64,000 nucleotides of DNA from JBBSBL01 sp963735885 (GCA_963735885.1 CAVTMP010000007.1:682001-746000), one strand, 5' to 3'. Shown: positions 28,381-37,478, counted from the stretch's first letter. Numbers and translations are program-made. Notes: generated by a model from the letters alone, not told the origin.

Positions 28381-28640
28381 CGGCACCGGCGGCGGCGAGG
28401 GCCAGGGAGGCAACGGCGGGACCGGCGGGGGCAACGGCGGGCTGGGCTTCGGCGGCGGTGGGGGGCAGGCGGGAGGGCGGCGGAGGCGGGGCTCGCCGTG
28501 ACCGCCGGGCAGGCGTCGGTGAGCGGCGTCACGATCACGGGGAATCGCCTCGGGAGCGGCGGGTTGGGCGGAGCGGGAGCGTCGGCGGGTCGCGAAGCGG
28601 GTCGCCGAGAAGCGGGCGCGCGTGATGCAGATGGCGCTCG
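28350..28640 (+). pseudogene. Glycine-rich beta-helix surface protein fragment (1)
   Basis: Plus strand reads TLADNVTGDGGTGGGEGQGG and GNGGTGGGNGGLGFGGGGGQ, then in a shifted frame LAVTAGQASVSGVTITGNRL and GSGGLGGAGASAG. The alternation of Gly/Asn-rich loops with a VTITGN strand is typical of right-handed beta-helix surface proteins. No start, signal peptide or end is present; it abuts the collagen-like gene on the opposite strand. A second piece of the same kind lies at 30600-30880. Confidence 0.45.
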
Positions 28641-28736
28641 TCCTGACGCGGGAGACCCGCCGGCGCGGCCGTCCGCTGCCGCTCGTCCGACGCGCTCCGC
28701 GGGTCCGGACACCGAGGTCGGCGACGCCGGCCGGCC

Positions 28737-29060
28737 GTGCTCGTCGCGGGGCGTGCGGTGCTCGCCGGCGCTCCGGCGTCGTCCCGCTCCGGGTCGGACC
28801 CCCCCGACGGCCCCGCTGACCCGCCGGCCCGCCTAGCGCGGGTCGGCGTCCGCTCGATCCGGCGCGCGGGGGACGGCGTGATCGCCGTCTCGCTCATCGG
28901 ACCCGAGGCGCTGCGCCGCCCGCGGCATCGCGCGGTGGAGCTCGCGCGCAGTCTCCTCGAAGGCGATCTGGCCCCGTGTCGGCTCGACGAGGCCGCGGCG
29001 GAGCTGGACGCGCTGCGCGACCGCCGCGATCCGCCGAACCCGTCGGCGGGGAGGCGATGA
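28737..29060 (+). CDS. Hypothetical element protein
   Basis: Open frame to a TGA at 29058. Only the last 60 residues look protein-like: VIAVSLIGPEALRRPRHRAV, then ELARSLLEGDLAPCRLDEAA and AELDALRDRR, two amphipathic helices. The start is unclear and probably later than 28737. No family recognised. It lies just upstream of an inverted repeat and the zinc-ribbon gene. Confidence 0.35.
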   Translation: MLVAGRAVLAGAPASSRSGSDPPDGPADPPARLARVGVRSIRRAGDGVIAVSLIGPEALRRPRHRAVELARSLLEGDLAPCRLDEAAAELDALRDRRDPPNPSAGRR

Positions 29061-29143
29061 GGGTGGAGTCCGTGCGCACGGACGGCTCCTCGGGCGCGAA
29101 GCGCACGCCCGCCCGATCCTCGCCGACCGTGCGCTTCGTGTCG

Positions 29144-29240
29144 GTAGAAGTGAAGCACCAGCTACGACGAAGGTCGACCGCAGCGGTAGCGCCGACAGCC
29201 CCGTCTACGCCCTCGAACAGGGAGAGGGCTTCACTTCTAC
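29144..29240. repeat. 13-bp inverted repeat with 71-bp spacer
   Basis: GTAGAAGTGAAGC at 29144-29156 and its exact reverse complement GCTTCACTTCTAC at 29228-29240. The arms are less GC-rich than their surroundings. Located upstream of the zinc-ribbon gene in the element centre, they could be a looping operator, an origin-associated repeat or a large stem-loop. Confidence 0.6.
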
Positions 29241-29316
29241 AGACACGCGCGAGGTCGAGCCGCGCGAGCGCTACGGCGACCGGCGGCTCGCCGCCCGCGC
29301 CGCCCGCGTCCTCGGG

Positions 29317-30252
29317 ATGGCCGAGCCGCCGTTCGTGCCCGGCCCGTGCGTGCTGCCCGGCCACCGAGGCTGCCGGGACGCCCGCCTGTGGCGCGGGACG
29401 AAGCGCGACGAGATCGTCTACTCCTGCTGGCGCGGCGAGGGGTTCTTCCAGTCGCTCCCGGTCGTGTTCGCGATGCAGGCGTACGGATCGTGCGACCGGC
29501 GCCCGGAGCGCCTGGAGCTCGCGCAGTGGTCCGTGCTGCTGCTGCACCGGGCCGGCATCGAGCAGATCCCGCCGATCGTGCTCCCGCCGCTGCCCGGCCA
29601 CGCGAAGCCGGCGATGCGCAAGGTGGCCGACGCGATCGCGCAGTTGTTCGCGATCCGCCGCTGGCTCTCCGCCCGGCGGGACATCCCCGAGCCGGTCATG
29701 TTCAGCGAGACGTTCGGGCCGGCATGGACCTGGGCGGTCACCGGCCACGCGATGGAGAAGCGCACGTTCCTGGGCTACCGGAAGAAGCTGGTCGACGCCG
29801 GGGTCATCCACCGGCACGACACCGCGACACGCGGCAGCCGACAGCCGCACCGGTTCCTCCCCGGGAGGCCCGACATGAGCGCCGCGGCGCTGCGAGCACT
29901 GCGACCGACCGCTGGACGCCCGACGCCCGCAAGGACAAGCGCTACTGCCAGAGCGCCTGCCGAGCCCGGGCGAGCGACGCGCGGAAGGCGACGGCCACAG
30001 GCGACGCTTCCAGGCCCGACGACCCCCAAGCCGGTGCCTGCCCCTTCGCCCTCGCCGAGAAAGCGCACAGAAGCGCACGAAACGCCCGCAGAGGCGATCC
30101 CGGTCGTCTCCCGCGACCGGCCGATGAACGAGTGCGTCGACCACGAGCGCCACGCCGGCCAGGGCTGGCTCTCGACCTCCGGCCGATGGGTGTGCCGGAT
30201 CTGCCATCCGCCCGCGGCCGCGTCGCTCGTCGTCGCACGGGAGGCCCGGTGA
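29317..30252 (+). CDS. Zinc-ribbon element protein(s), possible replication or primase-like
   Basis: Open frame of 311 residues from an ATG at 29317 (the frame is open at least to 29230). N-terminal part has CVLPGHRGCRDARLW and VYSCWRGEG, a zinc-ribbon like those of primases, then helices and a winged-helix-like segment EKRTFLGYRKKLVDAGVIHR. From about 29875 the frame appears to cross into a second small gene: an ATG there opens RCEHCDRPLDA in one frame and KRYCQSACRARASDARK in another, the paired zinc-ribbon seen in phage proteins. The C-terminus ECVDHERH then WVCRICHPP is a third zinc motif. Probably two or three genes joined by frame errors. Confidence 0.45.
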   Translation: MAEPPFVPGPCVLPGHRGCRDARLWRGTKRDEIVYSCWRGEGFFQSLPVVFAMQAYGSCDRRPERLELAQWSVLLLHRAGIEQIPPIVLPPLPGHAKPAMRKVADAIAQLFAIRRWLSARRDIPEPVMFSETFGPAWTWAVTGHAMEKRTFLGYRKKLVDAGVIHRHDTATRGSRQPHRFLPGRPDMSAAALRALRPTAGRPTPARTSATARAPAEPGRATRGRRRPQATLPGPTTPKPVPAPSPSPRKRTEAHETPAEAIPVVSRDRPMNECVDHERHAGQGWLSTSGRWVCRICHPPAAASLVVAREAR

Positions 30253-30423
30253 GCGCCGAACCGCTCAGGTCCCTGACCCGGGATGACGTGATGAAGCCCG
30301 CGGAGGTCGCCGACCTCCTCGACGTCCCCGTCTCCACGGTCTACGAGTGGGGCCGCAACGGCACGCTGCGCCGGGTGAAGCTGGGCCGGCACGCGGTTTC
30401 TACGGCATGACGTCGCCTCCTGA
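30249..30423 (+). pseudogene. Excisionase-like helix-turn-helix protein, one frameshift
   Basis: GTG start overlapping the previous stop (GTGA). The sequence DVMKPAEVADLLDVPVSTVY then EWGRNGTLRRVKLGRH is the MerR-like excisionase/HTH_17 fold. One extra G near 30395 causes a premature stop at 30410; bridging gives RHAFLRHDVAS with a TGA at 30421, the standard end of this family. About 57 residues. Excisionases direct the element integrase towards excision, which fits its place upstream in the same element. Confidence 0.75.
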
Positions 30424-30599
30424 CGAGCGGGGCGCTGGTGGTGCGCTCGAACGATCACCGGGGAGCGGACGGCTGCGCGACGGGGCCGCGCCGGGCGCGC
30501 CGACGAGGGTCTAGCGAAACGACGGGCAAACTCACCAACTACTTCGGCAGCCCTACGGCTTGGAGGGCCTGGGCTTTGTCGGTGAACATGTCGACGCGA

Positions 30600-30880
30600 A
30601 CGGCCTTCTGGTTCCCGCCCACGCGGCGCCGACGGCGGCGTGGCCTTCGGCGGCTTCGGCGGGAAGGCGAACAGCGTCGGGCAGCCCGGAGGCCCCGGTG
30701 GAGACGGCTTCGGCGGCGACGCGGGCGGGGGCGGGAGCGGCGGCGGGACCTATCGGACGAACCTCATCCACGCGACCGTGGTCGCCAACGCCGCCTCGGC
30801 CACGCGCGGCGTCGCGGTGGGCCACGGAGGCGAGGGTGGGCTCGGCGGCCGGACGGCGCCTCCGGTGTCGGATACGGGGC
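30600..30880 (+). pseudogene. Glycine-rich beta-helix surface protein fragment (2)
   Basis: Plus strand reads VAFGGFGGKANSVGQPGGPG, then GDGFGGDAGGGGSGGGTYRT and NLIHATVVANAASATRGVAV with HGGEGGLGG. Same composition and strand pattern as the fragment at 28350 (Gly-rich loops around a hydrophobic ATVVAN strand), suggesting two pieces of one protein family. It ends where the truncated AlgJ/X-like gene begins on the other strand, so this is probably a recombination junction. Confidence 0.45.
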
Positions 30881-31174
30881 CGGCGGCGAGCGTCTGGGGT
30901 GGGAGCTGGTCGAACACGTCGCGGTAGAGGTCGGTGCGGAACCGGACGGCGTCGGCGCGCAGCGGCAGGTGGTCGATCGACCACTGGTTGAGGCCGTCGA
31001 AGAAGTCGAAGCCGCGACTGAGCGACGGGAACCCGGCCAGCGCCCGGTTCTCGAAGCGCTCCGCGCGATCACCGGCCAAAAGGCGAGCGCGGGGGCGAGG
31101 AAGAAGATCGCTCCCACGACGGCGAGCCCCGCGACCACGGCGCCGTGGCGTCGGTTGGCGGGGACCCAGCTCAA
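30860..31174 (-). pseudogene. AlgJ/AlgX-like O-acetyltransferase, truncated N-terminal part
   Basis: TTG start at 31174 overlaps the MBOAT stop. A membrane anchor (VVAGLAVVGAIFFLAPALAF) is followed after one frame change by ERFENRALAGFPSLSRGFDF and FDGLNQWSIDHLPLRADAVR, then DLYRDVFDQLP. The FENR and NQWSIDHLPLR pattern is the conserved N-terminus of SGNH-fold alginate/cellulose O-acetyltransferases. The catalytic SGNH domain is missing; the sequence changes to glycine-rich DNA near 30860. It would work with the MBOAT protein to acetylate an extracellular polysaccharide. Confidence 0.65.
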
Positions 31175-32602
31175 AACCGGAAGTAGAGAAAGGGGCTGAA
31201 GGTGCCAGCGGCGATGAGGACCGCCGCGTACGGCGCGGCGAGGCCGGAGAAGGCGAACCGGGCGGCGGTGGCCAGCCGCGAGCGGGCGGCGTCGAGGTAG
31301 CGGCCGAGCACGAAGGAGCGCGGGATCAGCACCACGAGCCCGGCGAGCACGAAGATCAGCGTCGTCGCGTTGGTCAGCTGCGCGGAGACGGCCGCCGGGA
31401 GCGGCCCGAGGTCCGGCACGAACATGGCGGAGAGGATCGTGCCGGCCTCGCTCAGGGTGTCCGCCCGGAACGGCACCCACCCGACGATCACCAGCAACAG
31501 CACCACGGCGCGGCGCACCGGCTCCCACCGTCGATCGCGCATGTCCCGCAACCCGGTGAGCCGCTCGATCACGAGCAGCACCCCGTGGTAGGCGCCCCCG
31601 CACCACGAACGTCCACGCCGCTCCGTGCCAGATGCCCGAGAGCAGGAACACGAACATCAGGTTGCGGCACGTCCGTGCCGTCGTGCCGCGATTCCCGCCG
31701 ATCGAGATGTACACGTAGTCGCGGAACCAGCGCGTCAGCGACATGTGCCACCGTCGCCAGAAGTCCGTCACGACGCCGCCGGGTACGGGCGGTCGAAGTT
31801 CTCCGGCAACCGGTACCCCAGGATCTGCCCGAGCCCCAGCGCCATGTCGGTGTAGCCGCTGAAGTCGAAGTAGATCTGCAACGTGAAGGCCAGCGCCCCC
31901 ACCCACGCCGCCGAGGTGTTGATCTCCCCCGCCGGCAACCCGTAGACCGCTCCACCACCGGCGCGATCGCGTCGGCGATCACCACCTTCTTGAACAGGCC
32001 CAACGGGAACGCGGAACCGGCCGGAAGTCGTCCAGACGATCGCGCGGGTAGTCGACCGGCAGCTGATCGTCGATCTGGTGATAGCGGACGATCGGCCCCG
32101 CGATCAGCTGCGGGAACATCAGGATGTAGACCACGAACCGCATCACGTTGCGCTGCGGCGGCCGCACCCCCCGGTAGACGTCCACCACGTAGGAGATGTG
32201 GTGGAACGTGAAGAACGAGATCCCAATCGGCAACGCGATCCGCACCGCCCAATCCACGTTCGGCCCCAGCGACCGCACCAGCTCCTGGAACTGACGCGAC
32301 GCGAACGGCGCGTACTTCCACACCACCAGGATCGACACGTTGAAGACCACCGCCCACACCAACAGCGCCTTGCGTCGCGCCGGCACCCCCCCGACCCGCT
32401 CGGAGTCGAACGCCAACCCCACCAAGAAGTTGACCGCCACCGCGCCGAGCAGCACGAGGACGAACTCCCCCGTCCCCCACGCATAGAACACCACGCTCGC
32501 CACCGCCACCAACACGTTCCGCCCGCGCTTGGGCAACACCCACAACGCCACCAGCACGGCGGGCATGAAATACCACAGGAAGGCCGGGGAAACGAAAGAC
32601 AT
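31171..32602 (-). pseudogene. MBOAT family O-acyltransferase (AlgI-like), several frameshifts
   Basis: About 475 residues if repaired. ATG at 32602 gives FVSPAFLWYFMPAVLVALWV, the usual MBOAT opening, then FFTFHHISYVVDVYRG and FPQLIAGPIVRYHQI. Later segments lie in other frames: LGLFKKVVIADAIAPVVE, DFWRRWHMSLTRWFRDYVYI, SGIWHGAAWTFVVRG with the catalytic His, and GGAYHGVLLVIERL. Extra bases near 32025-32035 and 31595 are single insertions; breaks near 31945 and 31790 could be deletions. The protein passes acetyl groups across the membrane to an AlgJ/X-type partner, which follows directly. Confidence 0.75.
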
Positions 32603-34004
32603 CAGGCGGTCAACGACGCGGAAGAACGCCGGATCGTATCCATTCCACTGCCACCAGCGCCGCTCCGAGTCCTGGTCAAAGGGGCCATGACCCGACCTTC
32701 GGCGCCGCTGGCTGCCCACACCTTCGGCGGCCGAGCCCGCCGTCCTTTCCGGCGGCCACCCGAGGCGCCGGAGACCCTCCCGCTACGCGGGCGCGCGGCG
32801 GGCTCGAACGCTCGACCCATTTGCGCGGCGAGGTCGGCGGCGGGCTTGGCGTGGAAGTACCGCTCGGTGGTCCGCAGCGCGCTGTGACCGCACAGGCGTC
32901 TGGATCGAGACGGGGTCGAGCCCGTCGCGGACGAGCAGGCTGGCGAAGGAGTGGCGCAGCTTGTGGAACGGCAGCGGGCGCAGGCCGGCAGCGTCGCGGG
33001 CGGCGACGTAGCGGCGTCGCAGCGCGGACCCGTCGAGCCGGTCCCCGACCGGGTTCGCAAAGACGTAGTCGTCGCGGCCGGTGAAGTGGCGGCCGCTGCC
33101 CAACCCGGGCGAGGGCCTGCGCGGCTTGGGGGGAGAGCGCGACCCGCCGGGCCTTGCGGGACTTCGGCGCGACCTCCTGCCCGGCCGAGATCGCCGCCCG
33201 GACCGTCAGGCCGTCCGCCGCGAAGTCCACATCGCGCCAGCGCAGCGCGAGCAACTCGCCCATCCGCAGGCCGGTGTACGCGGCGACGCGGAAGAGCCCG
33301 CCGTCCTGCGGGTCCCGGGCGGCGCGGGCCAGCGCCTCGACCTCGTCGGGCTCGTAGAAGTCGATCGTCTCCGGCTCCGCCTCACGGCGCCGCTTCACGC
33401 CCGCGACGGGGTTCCGCGGCAGCGCGTAGGTCGTCTCGTCGCACCCGTACGCGTAGATCGCGTGCAGCACCGCCCGGTGCTTGTTCACGTTCCGCGGCTT
33501 CATTCCGTCGGCGTCGAGGCCGCGCAGGAACTCTGAGACCTCCCGCGGCGTGACCTCCACGGCCGGCCGGTTCCCGAACGCCGCGGCGAGGCGGCCCGGC
33601 GGGCGCTCGTCGTCGTCCTCGCGGATCAGGTAGCCGTAGTCGCGCAAGGTCGCGGGCTTCGCGCCCTCCACGTCGCGCAGATGCCGGAGCCAGTCCGCCG
33701 CGACCTCCGCGAAGGTGACCGGCCGCGCCGCACGCGCAGCGTCCTCCCGGTCGGCGCGGTCGAGGTCCGCGTTGACCTCGCCCATCGTCTCCGCGAGCCG
33801 CGCCCACGCCCGCCGCGCGTCGAGCTGATCCTCCGGGCACCGACCGCGGCGCTTGCGCCAGCCGCCCGCCTCGTCGGGCTCGAGCCACGCCGGGCCCAGG
33901 CGCCGCTTCACCTGCCGGCCCGCGTGGCGCCACTTGCCCTCGTAGAAGGGCCGACCGTTGTTCTCGCGGACGATCAGCGCGCCCGTAGAGTTCTCGCTTG
34001 GCAT
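32602..34004 (-). pseudogene. Tyrosine recombinase/integrase of the element, two frameshifts
   Basis: ATG at 34004. N-terminal SAM-like core-binding region (FAEVAADWLRHLRDVEGAKP) is followed by the catalytic domain: first Arg in YTGLRMGELLALRW, then VAPKSRKARRVALS. An extra G near 33102 (bridged: ARLGSGRHFTGRDDYVF) and an extra C near 32898 (bridged: VSIQTLCGHSALRTTERYF) precede or lie within the second half, which has HKLRHSFAS, GHSALRTTERYFHA with the nucleophile Tyr. The complete RHRHY set is thus present. C-terminal end is uncertain (32602 as read). Right end of the element, 236 bp from attR. Confidence 0.88.
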
Positions 34005-34240
34005 GCCGCTACCTCCGGCGTGTCCGGCCCCCGGCGACCACCATCGCGCGGGGGCTTCTTTGTGGGTCGACGGCGCCACCGTAGCGCCCGCCCACCGTCG
34101 TCGCAAGCGTGGGTACCAGCGTGGGTACCGCGTCTGGCGTGGGTACCGCATTGGGTACCGAACTCATGGGATCGCCACTCAGGACGGGGCTATGGACCGC
34201 TCTGGCCTCCTCGTGGCAGAGCCAACCATACGGCTCCCAA

Positions 34241-34286
34241 CTGCTTTGCAAGCAGGAGGTCGCCGGTTCGATCCCGGCTGGCTCCA
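34241..34286 (+). repeat. attR: 46-bp direct repeat of tRNA-Ala 3' half
   Basis: Identical to 23374-23419. The upstream bases (GGCTCCCAA) do not continue the tRNA, so this copy is only the 3' half and not a functional tRNA gene. It marks the right boundary of the integrated element. Confidence 0.93.
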
Positions 34287-34434
34287 CTGCAGCAAGCTCG
34301 CCGGACCCGCACCGCCCGCGGGTGGGGTGGCCGTCCCGCTCCGCCCGTGTTCAGCCAGCTCGCGCGGGCCGCGAAGACCTTGGCCGAGGAGCGCCGGTGA
34401 ATGCACCAGAATCCGTTCCGCTTTCCGAGTTCGT

Positions 34435-34640
34435 ATGGCCTTCTCCGCGAAGTTCACCGACGATCAGCGCGCCGCGGTCGCGTCCGCGCAGGTTGAGGGT
34501 GGGCCGACGGCCGCGGCCGCTGTGCAGGCGGGTGCGGCGGGAGAGCTCGGGGCGAGTCGCCGGCCGAGCACGGCGGTGTTGATCCGGTTACGGTTGCTCG
34601 AGCTCCGCACACCGAGATCGCAGCCCTGCCGTGCTGCGGG
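34435..34640 (+). pseudogene. Phage-type helix-turn-helix fragment outside attR
   Basis: ATG at 34435 gives AKFTDDQRAAVASAQVEGGP then TAAAAVQAGAAGELGASRR, the pattern of a small phage regulatory or terminase-type helix-turn-helix start, but the frame leads into the next gene without its expected C-terminus. Just before it, LARAAKTLAEERR (ending at 34400) looks like the end of another such protein. These pieces lie outside the 46-bp repeat, so they may be leftovers of an earlier element at the same tRNA. Confidence 0.35.
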
Positions 34641-34654
34641 AAGGACAAGAGACG

Positions 34655-34915
34655 ATGGAGACACTGCTGGTCTTCCACGAGGTGGATGACGTCGATCACT
34701 GGCTCGCTTCACCCAAGCGCGAGGAGCTCTTCGGGCCCCTGGGAATGACAGCGCGCACGTTTCGCGACCCGGCGGGCTCGAACCGGGTCGGGCTGATCGT
34801 CGAGGTCCCCGACATCGCCGCCTGGGAGGCGGCCCTGAAGACCGAGGCGGCGGCTGAGGCGATGAAGTTCGACGGTGTTCGTCCCGAAACGATCCTGGGC
34901 CTCGTCGAGGGGTAG
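34655..34915 (+). CDS. Small conserved protein, dimeric alpha/beta-barrel-like
   Basis: 86 residues from an ATG at 34655 with AAGGACAAGAG just upstream. Reads TLLVFHEVDDVDHWLASPKR then FGPLGMTARTFRDPAGSNRV, GLIVEVPDIAAWEAAL and a terminal VRPETILGL. The alternation of strands and helices fits a ferredoxin-like (antibiotic monooxygenase-type) fold, but no catalytic residues are evident. Function unknown. Confidence 0.75.
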   Translation: METLLVFHEVDDVDHWLASPKREELFGPLGMTARTFRDPAGSNRVGLIVEVPDIAAWEAALKTEAAAEAMKFDGVRPETILGLVEG

Positions 34916-35113
34916 CGCGAAGCAGTCGCGAACTTCATGGAAGGCGGCAGCGCACCCGGCGTTCTCGCTTCCCATGCAAGGCAGGAGCGCTGCGTGGGCA
35001 CATCGTGGGCCCACGGCTCAGAATCAGGAACCGCCCACGGATCGACGCTTCCGCTCGACGACCAGCCGCGGCGGCGGGCCCGGGCCACGTAGCACCGGCC
35101 CGCCGCCACGGCG

Positions 35114-35269
35114 TCACGCGCGGCGACCGGCGTACGACCTGCCGAGGGGGATGCCCCCGATCAGCACCAGCACCGCCGCGATGATCCCCACGATGGAGGG
35201 GAGCCCCAGGGCGGTCAGCAGGATGTAGGCCAGCGCGGCGAGCAGCAGGGTGACGATCAGCGAGATCAC
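35114..35269 (-). CDS. Small two-helix membrane protein
   Basis: 51 residues from a GTG at 35269 with AGGA about 7 bases upstream. ISLIVTLLLAALAYILLTAL and GIIAAVLVLIGGIPLGRSYA are two hydrophobic helices separated by GLPSIV. Similar small proteins are common in high-GC actinobacteria. No function known. Nothing recognisable lies in the 198 bp between it and the preceding gene. Confidence 0.7.
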   Translation of the reverse strand: MISLIVTLLLAALAYILLTALGLPSIVGIIAAVLVLIGGIPLGRSYAGRRA

Positions 35270-35430
35270 GCGATGTTCCTTTCGTTCGAGTGCGGCGTAC
35301 CGGTCACCTGTCCGCTTGCCCCCCGCGGCGCCGGGCGAAACCGCGCCGCCTCCGGCCGGAGGTCTCGCGGGGAGGCGTGGCGCGGACGACCGCGTGCGCT
35401 CGTGGCCGCTCAACGCGGGCGGGCCCATCG

Positions 35431-36580
35431 CTACACCCCGAGCGACCGCCCCACGATCTCCTTCATGATCTCGGTGGTCCCGCCGTAGATGCGCGTGACG
35501 CGCGCGTCGGTGTAGGCGCGGGCGATGGGGTACTCCAGCATGTAGCCGTAACCGCCGTGGAGCTGCACGCAGCGGTCGACCACGCGGCCCTGAAGCTCGG
35601 TGCACCACCACTTGGCGGCTGCGGCGTCCTCGGCGCTCAGCGTGCCGGCGTTCAGCGCGAGCACGGCCTGATCGACCCAGGTGGTCGCCATGTCGATCTC
35701 GGTCTTCATCTCGGCCAGCGCGAACCGGCTGGCCTGGAAGCTGCCGATCGGCTGGCCGAACGCCGTGCGCTCCCTGACGTACTCGAGCGTCCAGTCGAGC
35801 GCGGCCTGCGCGGCGGCGACGCCGGCGACCGCGATCGACAGGCGCTCCTGCGGAAGGTTGCCGACGAGGTAGGTGAAGCCGAGTCCCTCGTCGCCCAACC
35901 GGTTGGTGACGGGGACGTGCACGTCGTTGAAGAACAGCTCGGCGGTGTCCTGCGAGTGCATGCCGACCTTCTCGAGGTTGCGCCCGCGCTCGAACCCCTC
36001 CATGCCGCGCCTCGAGGATGAGCAGCGACATCCCCTTGTGGCGCTCGCCGGGGTCGGTCTTCACCGCCGTGATGACGAGGTCGGCGTTGATGCCGTTCGT
36101 GATGAACGTCTTCGAGCCGTTCACGACGTAGTGGTCGCCGTCGCGGATCGCGGTCGTGGTCATCGACGCGAGGTCGGACCCGATGCCCGGCTCGGTCATC
36201 GCGATGGCGGTGATGAGCGACCCGTCGGCGATGCCCGGCAGCCAGCGCTCGCGCTGCTCGGGAGTGCCGTACTCCAGGAAGTACGGCAGGGAGATGTCGT
36301 TGTGGAGGGAGATCCCCAGGCCGGCGGCCGCGACGCCGGCGTAGGCGAACTCCTCGACGAGGATCTGGTTGAAGCGGAAGTCATCGACGCCGGCGCCGCC
36401 CCACTCCTCGCCGACCGCCATCGCCAGCATGCCCTTCTCCGCGGCCGCGGCGAACAGCTCACGCGGGACGATGCCCTCGCGTTCCCAGTCGTCGATGTGG
36501 GGCACCATCTCAGCGGCGACGAACCGCCGCACGGACTCGCGGTAGTCGCGGTGATCGGGATCGAAGACGTTGCGCTGCAT
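35431..36580 (-). pseudogene. Acyl-CoA dehydrogenase, one frameshift
   Basis: About 382 residues. N-terminus RNVFDPDHRDYRESVRRFVA, FAD/substrate motifs AMTEPGIGSDLASMTTTA and NGSKTFITNGINADLVI, then after one extra G near 36012 (bridged: LLILERGMEGFERGR) the C-terminal helical domain with RTAFGQPIGSFQASRFALAE, QLHGGYGYMLEYPIARAY and YGGTTEIMKEIVGRSL. All FAD-enzyme landmarks are there. It is divergent from a BadI-like and BadH-like pair, so cyclohexanecarboxyl-CoA or a related cyclic acyl-CoA is a likely substrate (inference). Confidence 0.85.
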
Positions 36581-36647
36581 GGAGGCGAGGCTACCGGGCG
36601 TCTGGGAGTCTCCGGGGTGCTGGCGCACCCGACGACGAGGAGCTGAG

Positions 36648-37478
36648 ATGCAGGAGCAGAATCCGATGGCACACGGGCCGGCGTTGGGGGACGTGAGCTA
36701 CGCGGTCGAGGATGGACTCGCGTGGATCACGATCTCCAGGCCCGATCGCTACAACGCCTTCCGCGCGCTCACGATCGACGAGCTGATCCGGTGCTTCAAG
36801 CGCGCCTGGGCCGACCCCGACGTCGGCGTGATCTGCCTGACGGGGGCCGGCGAGAAGGCGTTCTGCACCGGCGGTGATCAGAAGCAGCGCGCGGAGACCG
36901 GCGACTACGGACCCTCCGAGTACGGTCTGTTCGAGGTCGATCAGCTGCATCGCCTGATCCGCGCGGTGCCCAAGCCGGTCATCGCGGCGGTCAACGGGTA
37001 CGCGATCGGTGGCGGGCACGTGCTGCACGTGCTGTGCGACCTGACGATCGCCGCCGACCATGCTCGTTTCGGTCAGACCGGGCCGCGCGTGGGGTCGTTC
37101 GACGCGGGGTTCGGCACGGGCTACCTGGCGCGGGTCGTCGGGGAGAAGCGCGCCCGCGAGATCTGGTTCCTGTGTCGCCAGTACGACGCGGCGACAGCGC
37201 AGTCCTGGGGTCTGGTGAACGCCGTCGTCCCGCTCGGCGAGCTGCGTGCCGAGGTGCGCCGCTGGGCCGACGAGATGCTCGCGCTCTCCCCCACGTCGCT
37301 GCGCTTTCTCAAGCAGTCCTTCAACGCCGAGACGGAGCACCTCGCCGGGGTGGGCAGCGTCGCGTTCACGGGGCTGCACCAGTTCGAGGGCTCGGCCGAG
37401 GCCGCCGAGGCCGTCGCGGCGTTCGCCGAGAAGCGTGACCCGGACTTCGCCGCCTACCGGGCATCGGTGTCGGTGTGA
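36648..37478 (+). CDS. Enoyl-CoA hydratase family, 2-ketocyclohexanecarboxyl-CoA hydrolase (BadI)-like
   Basis: 276 residues with GAGGAG at 36637-36642 ahead of the ATG. Crotonase fold; the oxyanion motifs are KAFCTGGDQ and VNGYAIGGGHVLHVLCDLTI, and FGQTGPRVGSFDAGFGTGYL then ARVVGEKRAREIWFLCRQYD match BadI rather than ordinary hydratases, with the Ser/Asp-containing GSFDAGFG in the active-site loop. BadI opens the ring of 2-ketocyclohexanecarboxyl-CoA to pimelyl-CoA. MenB (naphthoate synthase) is the closest alternative. Overlaps the next gene by four bases (GTGA). Confidence 0.8.
   Translation: MQEQNPMAHGPALGDVSYAVEDGLAWITISRPDRYNAFRALTIDELIRCFKRAWADPDVGVICLTGAGEKAFCTGGDQKQRAETGDYGPSEYGLFEVDQLHRLIRAVPKPVIAAVNGYAIGGGHVLHVLCDLTIAADHARFGQTGPRVGSFDAGFGTGYLARVVGEKRAREIWFLCRQYDAATAQSWGLVNAVVPLGELRAEVRRWADEMLALSPTSLRFLKQSFNAETEHLAGVGSVAFTGLHQFEGSAEAAEAVAAFAEKRDPDFAAYRASVSV

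Larger units (their letters stand above)
23374..34286. mobile_element. Integrative element in tRNA-Ala(TGC), about 10.9 kb
   Basis: Bounded by two identical 46-bp copies of the tRNA-Ala 3' half. A tyrosine integrase (32602-34004) sits 236 bp inside the right copy and points inward, and an excisionase-like helix-turn-helix gene (30249) and zinc-ribbon genes lie in the middle. No capsid, tail or conjugation genes are seen, so it is a small integrative or satellite-like element, not a full prophage or ICE. Cargo includes two ion-channel proteins, a DUF1269 protein, a second membrane protein, a collagen-like gene, glycine-rich fragments and an MBOAT/AlgJ-like pair. Many cargo genes have frameshifts. 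Confidence 0.85.

Noticed and set aside
28350..28640. PE-PGRS-type protein
   Set aside because: Glycine-rich composition alone; no PE domain or signal peptide, and the frame is broken. Described as a beta-helix fragment only.
34200..34290. Second tRNA-Ala gene
   Set aside because: Only the 3' half is present; the 5' half sequence does not form the acceptor and D stems. It is the attachment-site copy.
34696..35109. Minus-strand gene opposite the small protein at 34655
   Set aside because: The plus-strand frame has a ribosome site and protein-like pattern; the minus-strand frame shows neither.
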